From Betaproteobacteria bacterium (GTDB lineage Bacteria; Pseudomonadota; Gammaproteobacteria; Burkholderiales; Burkholderiaceae_C), in NCBI GenBank assembly GCA_009927195.1, contig RFNL01000206.1, forward strand, positions 1-8,370: 8,370 nt of DNA, written 5' to 3'. Position 1 is the stretch's first letter. Each line of letters begins with the position of its first letter. The notes below the pieces were generated by a model, which saw nothing but the letters and a program-made list of their open reading frames with translations, had not been told where the DNA came from and ran no database searches. Positions 5,934 through 8,370 of this stretch are shown here, piece after piece. The position numbers were made by a program, and so were the translations under genes.

Positions 5934-5938
5934 GACCC

Positions 5939-7429
5939 ATGCGCCAAGCCCTTCAAACCACCCCCGCCGATCCCTTGGACAAAGATCAAGTGACAACCGC
6001 TTTGCGCCAAGTGCTGCCCGCCCATGCGGTCTTGTCCTCCAGCGAAAACACCACCCCCTACGAGTGCGATGGCCTGACCGCTTATCGCCAGCGCCCCCTG
6101 TGCGTGGTGCTGCCCGAAACCGAGAGTCAAGTGCAAGCCGTGCTGCAAACCTGCCATCGCCTGGGCGTGCCCGTGGTGGCACGGGGGGCCGGCACCGGTT
6201 TGTCAGGGGGTGCCATGCCCCATCCCCATGGCGTCACCTTGTCCTTGGCCAAGTTCAACCAGATCTTGAAGATGGACCTGCACAGCCGAACCGCGGTGGT
6301 GCAAAGTGGCGTGCGCAACCTGGCCATCAGCGAAGCCGCTGCGCCGCTGGGGCTGTACTACGCGCCAGACCCGTCCAGCCAAATCGCTTGCACCATCGGT
6401 GGCAATGTGGCGGAAAACTCGGGTGGTGTGCACTGTTTGAAATACGGCCTCACCCTGCACAACGTGTTGAAGGTCAAGGGCTTCACCATGGACGGTGAGC
6501 CCATCGAGTTTGGTGGCGACGCCTTGGACACCCCCGGTCTGGACCTGTTGCCTTTGGTGGTGGGCTCGGAAGGCATGCTCGCCATCACCTTGGAAGTGAC
6601 GGTCAAGCTCACCCCCAAACCCCAACTGGCGCGCTGCATCATGGCGAGTTTTGACGACCTGCGCAAAGCCGGTGACGCGGTGGCCGCGGTCATTGCCGCG
6701 GGCATCATCCCCGCTGGTTTGGAGATGATGGACAAGCCCATGACCGCTGCGGTAGAAGACTTTGTGCACGCGGGATACGACCTGAACGCCGAAGCGATAT
6801 TGCTGTGCGAAAGCGACGGCACGCCCGAGGAAGTGGCCGAAGAAATTGGCCGCATGAGCGCGGTGCTGCAAGGATGTGGTGCCACGGCCATTGCGGTCAG
6901 CCGTGACGAGGCCGAACGCTTGAAGTTTTGGAGCGGCCGCAAAAACGCGTTTCCAGCCAGTGGGCGCATCAGCCCCGACTACATGTGCATGGACTCGACC
7001 ATCCCGCGCAAGCGCTTGGCCGACATCTTGTTGGCAATTGCCGAGATGGAAAAAAAATACGGCCTGCGCTGCGCCAATGTGTTTCACGCAGGCGACGGCA
7101 ACCTGCACCCGCTGATTTTGTTTGATGCCAACGACCCCGACCAACTGCACCGCTGTGAGCTGTTTGGCGCGGATATTTTGGAAACCAGCGTCGCCATGGG
7201 CGGCACGGTGACTGGTGAACATGGCGTGGGCGTGGAAAAACTCAACTCCATGTGCGTGCAGTTTTCAGCCGCCGAAAACGAGCAAATGTTGGGCGTGAAA
7301 CGCGCCTTCGACCCGCAAGGTTTGCTCAACCCCGGCAAGGTGATCCCCACCCTGCAACGTTGCGCCGAGTACGGCAAGATGTTGGTGCGGGGCGGGCAAA
7401 TCAGCCACCCCGATTTGCCGAGGTTTTAA
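5939..7429 (+). CDS. glcD: FAD-linked oxidase, glycolate oxidase subunit GlcD-like
   Basis: This 496-residue flavoprotein of the FAD_binding_4 / FAD-oxidase_C family is close to the length of E. coli GlcD (~499). It would oxidise a 2-hydroxyacid such as glycolate (or D-lactate) to the 2-oxoacid at the membrane, passing electrons to quinone with GlcE/GlcF-type partners. The PCMH FAD-binding half shows PVVARGAGTGLSGGAMPHP (78-96), the IGGNVAENSGG loop (153-163) and VVGSEGML (207-214). The C-terminal half has FHAGDGNLHP (382-391), GGTVTGEHGVGVEK (421-434) and LLNPGKVIP (462-470). There is no signal peptide and the gene is intact. The start lacks an SD and is preceded by a T8 tract; a transcript shared with purU is possible. 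glcE and glcF do not follow here: the next region is a repeat and a relic. D-lactate dehydrogenase activity cannot be excluded. Confidence 0.88.
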   Translation: MRQALQTTPADPLDKDQVTTALRQVLPAHAVLSSSENTTPYECDGLTAYRQRPLCVVLPETESQVQAVLQTCHRLGVPVVARGAGTGLSGGAMPHPHGVTLSLAKFNQILKMDLHSRTAVVQSGVRNLAISEAAAPLGLYYAPDPSSQIACTIGGNVAENSGGVHCLKYGLTLHNVLKVKGFTMDGEPIEFGGDALDTPGLDLLPLVVGSEGMLAITLEVTVKLTPKPQLARCIMASFDDLRKAGDAVAAVIAAGIIPAGLEMMDKPMTAAVEDFVHAGYDLNAEAILLCESDGTPEEVAEEIGRMSAVLQGCGATAIAVSRDEAERLKFWSGRKNAFPASGRISPDYMCMDSTIPRKRLADILLAIAEMEKKYGLRCANVFHAGDGNLHPLILFDANDPDQLHRCELFGADILETSVAMGGTVTGEHGVGVEKLNSMCVQFSAAENEQMLGVKRAFDPQGLLNPGKVIPTLQRCAEYGKMLVRGGQISHPDLPRF

Positions 7430-7483
7430 GTCATTGCGAGGAGCGTAGCGACGAAGCAAACAGACGAAGCAAACTACGCTCTC
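7430..7483. repeat. Dispersed intergenic repeat (CATTGCGAGGAGCG type) with tandem duplication
   Basis: Directly after the glcD-like stop the sequence reads CATTGCGAGGAGCGTAGCG, the signature of a repeat common in intergenic DNA of many bacteria; translated, it gives the familiar SHCEERSDEA. Inside it, GACGAAGCAAACA (7450-7462) is followed at once by GACGAAGCAAACT (7463-7475), a 13-bp tandem repeat with one difference. The whole is bounded by the perfect inverted repeat GAGCGTAG (7441-7448) / CTACGCTC (7474-7481), which could fold as a long hairpin. Its right edge contains the last codon of the neighbouring relic gene. Confidence 0.75.
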
Positions 7484-7785
7484 CGCACAACACCATAAGT
7501 CTTCATCGCCGCCTCGATTTGCGATTGCTCCGTGGTGGTGTCTGGATAAAAACGGTAACTCGGGGCAATGATGGGGTGAGCCTGCTCCACCGTCACCAAG
7601 AACACACCTTACACGTTTTTGACGCTGGTGGGCGACGCAATGTGCGCGATGACCAGATGCTGCTCATCGAAGACAGCGAATACCTCTTTGGGTGAAACAT
7701 GGGGTTGGCCTTGTGCGTCAACCGTGGCCAACCAGCACAGCACAGAGCCGCCCAGCGATTGGTGCCAAGCATCTACTTGATGCAC
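7474..7785 (-). pseudogene. Relic of a PPOX-family (pyridoxamine 5'-phosphate oxidase-like) flavoprotein gene
   Basis: On the minus strand one frame reads VHQVDAWHQSLGGSVLCWLA, then TVDAQGQPHVSPKEVFAVFD and LVIAHIASPTSVKNV up to a TAA at 7611-7609. The same frame resumes with GVFLVTVEQAHPIIAPSYRF, then YPDTTTEQSQIEAAMKTYGV, and ends in VRRA and a TAG at 7476-7474. The two blocks match the N-terminal and C-terminal parts of small FMN-binding PPOX-class proteins, which are about 150 residues long. The middle, about 50 residues including the usual VCVSF segment, is missing. The frame is preserved across the junction, so a deletion left an in-frame stop. The last residues, normally GVRP, run into the repeat. 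A second in-frame stop (TGA, 7791-7789) separates this block from the upstream ATG. No working FMN-binding protein is expected. Confidence 0.75.
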
Positions 7786-7865
7786 GGTTCATGCCCAACC
7801 CAAAGGGGTTTCGCAGGCGTGGAAAAAACGTTGGGCGTTGTCATAGGCGGACATGGCTTCTCCTT
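7786..7865 (-). pseudogene. 5' stub of an NTF2/SnoaL-like gene with intact ribosome binding site
   Basis: A strong SD, AAGGAG (7865-7860), stands 5 bases before an ATG at 7854. The frame gives 21 residues containing NAQRFFHACETPLGW and stops at TGA (7791-7789). That segment does not fit the start of PPOX proteins. It resembles the N-terminus of small NTF2/SnoaL-like proteins, which often open with a D-N-A-x-x-F-F-x-A-C-E stretch. I infer that a deletion joined the beginning of such a gene to the PPOX relic that follows in the same frame. With so few residues the family is tentative. A functional short leader peptide is a less likely reading. Confidence 0.45.
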
Positions 7866-8045
7866 AAAAAGAGAACCAATATACCAATTTAAAATAATTA
7901 ATATGCTTTAAAGTATTCTCATGGGCATGCGGGCATTGCTACCGCCTTTCAAGCCCCGTGATGACGAGTGTTGTCCGCATGCGGTTGACGAGCCCGTTTA
8001 AAAGCACGAAAAAAAGCACTTAAAACAGGTCTTTTGAGGTTGTTC
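7866..8045. promoter_or_regulatory. AT-rich divergent control region between the relic and the toxin-antitoxin module
   Basis: Positions 7866-7917 are sharply AT-rich compared with the rest of the window. They contain a CTTTAAAG palindrome (7905-7912) flanked by AATA and TATT, and GAGAA/TTCTC at the ends (about 7871-7920), suggestive of an old promoter or operator for the relic. Closer to the antitoxin are the palindrome CCGCATGCGG (7975-7984), with a second GCATGCGG at 7925-7932. Next come TTGACG (7985-7990) and two AAAAGCAC copies 12 bp apart (8000-8007, 8012-8019). These could be antitoxin binding sites, as TA operons are usually autoregulated. No confident -10 was found. Confidence 0.35.
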
Positions 8046-8294
8046 ATGTCACATTTGATTTATGCCATGGTCACGGCCAGCGTCTCTGAGCTGAAGAAAA
8101 ACCCCATGGGCACCGTATCCGCAGGGCAGGGCCAAACGGTGGCCATCCTCAACCGCAATGCGCCCGCTTTTTATTGCGTGCCTGCGGGTGCTTACGAGGC
8201 GCTGATCGACCGCTTGGAGGACATGGAACTCAACGCCATTGCCGATGCCCGTGCCGTTGAACCCGTGATCAAGGTCACGCCCGATGAGCTCTGA
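8046..8294 (+). CDS. stbD: Type II antitoxin, StbD/RelB (Phd/YefM-like) family
   Basis: This 82-residue antitoxin has an N-terminal DNA-binding Phd/YefM-like fold (about 10-55), seen as TASVSELKKNPMGTV, GQTVAILNRNAPAFYCVP and AYEALIDRLEDMEL. Its C-terminal tail, AIADARAVEPVIKVTPDEL, is of the kind that wraps the toxin. The SELKKNP and AILNRN-PAFYCVPA-AYE pattern is characteristic of StbD antitoxins of plasmid and chromosomal StbDE modules. The start at 8046 is supported by GAGG (8036-8039) at 6 bases; a TTG at 8034 is the only upstream in-frame alternative. The stop overlaps the toxin start by 11 bp, indicating translational coupling. It should neutralise the toxin and repress its own promoter. 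Confidence 0.88.
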   Translation: MSHLIYAMVTASVSELKKNPMGTVSAGQGQTVAILNRNAPAFYCVPAGAYEALIDRLEDMELNAIADARAVEPVIKVTPDEL

Positions 8295-8370
8295 GCTGGC
8301 CTATTCATTGGCCTTCGTGCCGCAAGCCCTCAGGGAATGGAAGAAGCTCGACCCTCAAACGTGTCAACTG
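8284..8370 (+). CDS. stbE: Type II toxin, RelE/StbE family (truncated by window edge)
   Basis: The ATG at 8284 lies inside the last codons of the antitoxin and opens a frame that runs to the edge (29 residues visible). After a few variable residues the sequence YSLAFVPQALREWKKLDPQT matches the RelE-family opening: a first strand with Phe, then P-x-AL-x-EW-x-KLD helix residues. Toxins of this family are ribosome-dependent mRNA interferases of about 85-95 residues; the catalytic C-terminal part is outside the window. The antitoxin-first order and the 11-bp overlap fit a standard TA operon. The gene is cut by the window end, not evidently broken. Confidence 0.85.
   Translation, partial: MSSELAYSLAFVPQALREWKKLDPQTCQL

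Noticed and set aside
6203..7222. Long minus-strand open frame (339 codons) opposite the glcD-like gene
   Set aside because: It is antisense to a clear FAD-oxidase with all family motifs; the product is His/Gln/Val-rich with no recognisable domain. It is a codon-bias shadow.
7450..7475. Two 13-bp tandem units considered as a CRISPR or VNTR array
   Set aside because: There are only two units with no spacers and no cas genes; treated as a duplication inside an intergenic repeat.
7252..7695. Plus-strand open frame across the glcD 3' end and the repeat
   Set aside because: Its SHCEERSDEA segment is the translation of a dispersed repeat, and the rest is antisense to the PPOX relic or out of frame in glcD.
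1..8370. tRNA, rRNA, riboswitch, insertion-sequence transposase, phage or origin features
   Set aside because: No cloverleaf, rRNA-like stretch, transposase motif, phage gene or DnaA-box cluster was recognised on reading both strands by eye; weak examples could be missed without a covariance-model search.

Overview
The window looks like a chromosomal segment from a betaproteobacterium, most probably Burkholderiales close to Comamonadaceae. This rests on moderately high GC, the codon use, and lineage-typical small proteins (DUF3567, DUF3108) next to an FAH-family hydrolase, PurU and a GlcD-type oxidase. The placement is made from protein resemblance only; no search was run.

Layout. Positions 1-2118 (minus strand) carry a catabolic pair: an FAH-family hydrolase followed by a crotonase-fold protein. 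Below them is the start of a small DUF2946-like protein that appears frameshifted and runs off the left edge. A ~95 bp divergent promoter region separates the FAH gene from a TonB-like-anchored DUF3108 protein (2212-3336, plus). Next come a hairpin-rich repeat-like element, a 40-residue single-span membrane ORF (3476-3598) and a DUF3567 protein (3692-3973). A minus-strand secreted ClpP-like (COG3904-type) protein with a GTG start (4030-4800) faces them. Across a 223 bp divergent region lies purU (5024-5872), followed in the same direction by a GlcD-like FAD-linked oxidase (5939-7429).

Positions 7430-8370 are accessory in character. A widespread-type intergenic repeat (CATTGCGAGGAGCG...) with an internal 13-bp tandem duplication abuts a decayed PPOX-family flavoprotein gene. 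That relic has two in-frame stops and an internal deletion, and its 5' end seems to come from a different, NTF2/SnoaL-like gene. An AT-rich stretch with palindromes follows. The window ends in a type II toxin-antitoxin module of StbD/StbE (RelB/RelE) type, with the toxin cut by the right edge.

How genes may work together: the FAH/crotonase pair suggests degradation of an acyl-CoA or aromatic ring-cleavage intermediate. PurU (formyl-THF to formate plus THF) beside a glycolate/2-hydroxyacid oxidase suggests a link between C1/glycine and C2 metabolism. Both are inferences. I do not see a clearly new multi-gene system. The most unusual items are the chimeric relic at 7474-7854, the crotonase lacking both standard catalytic glutamates, the secreted ClpP-like protein and the unlisted small membrane ORF.
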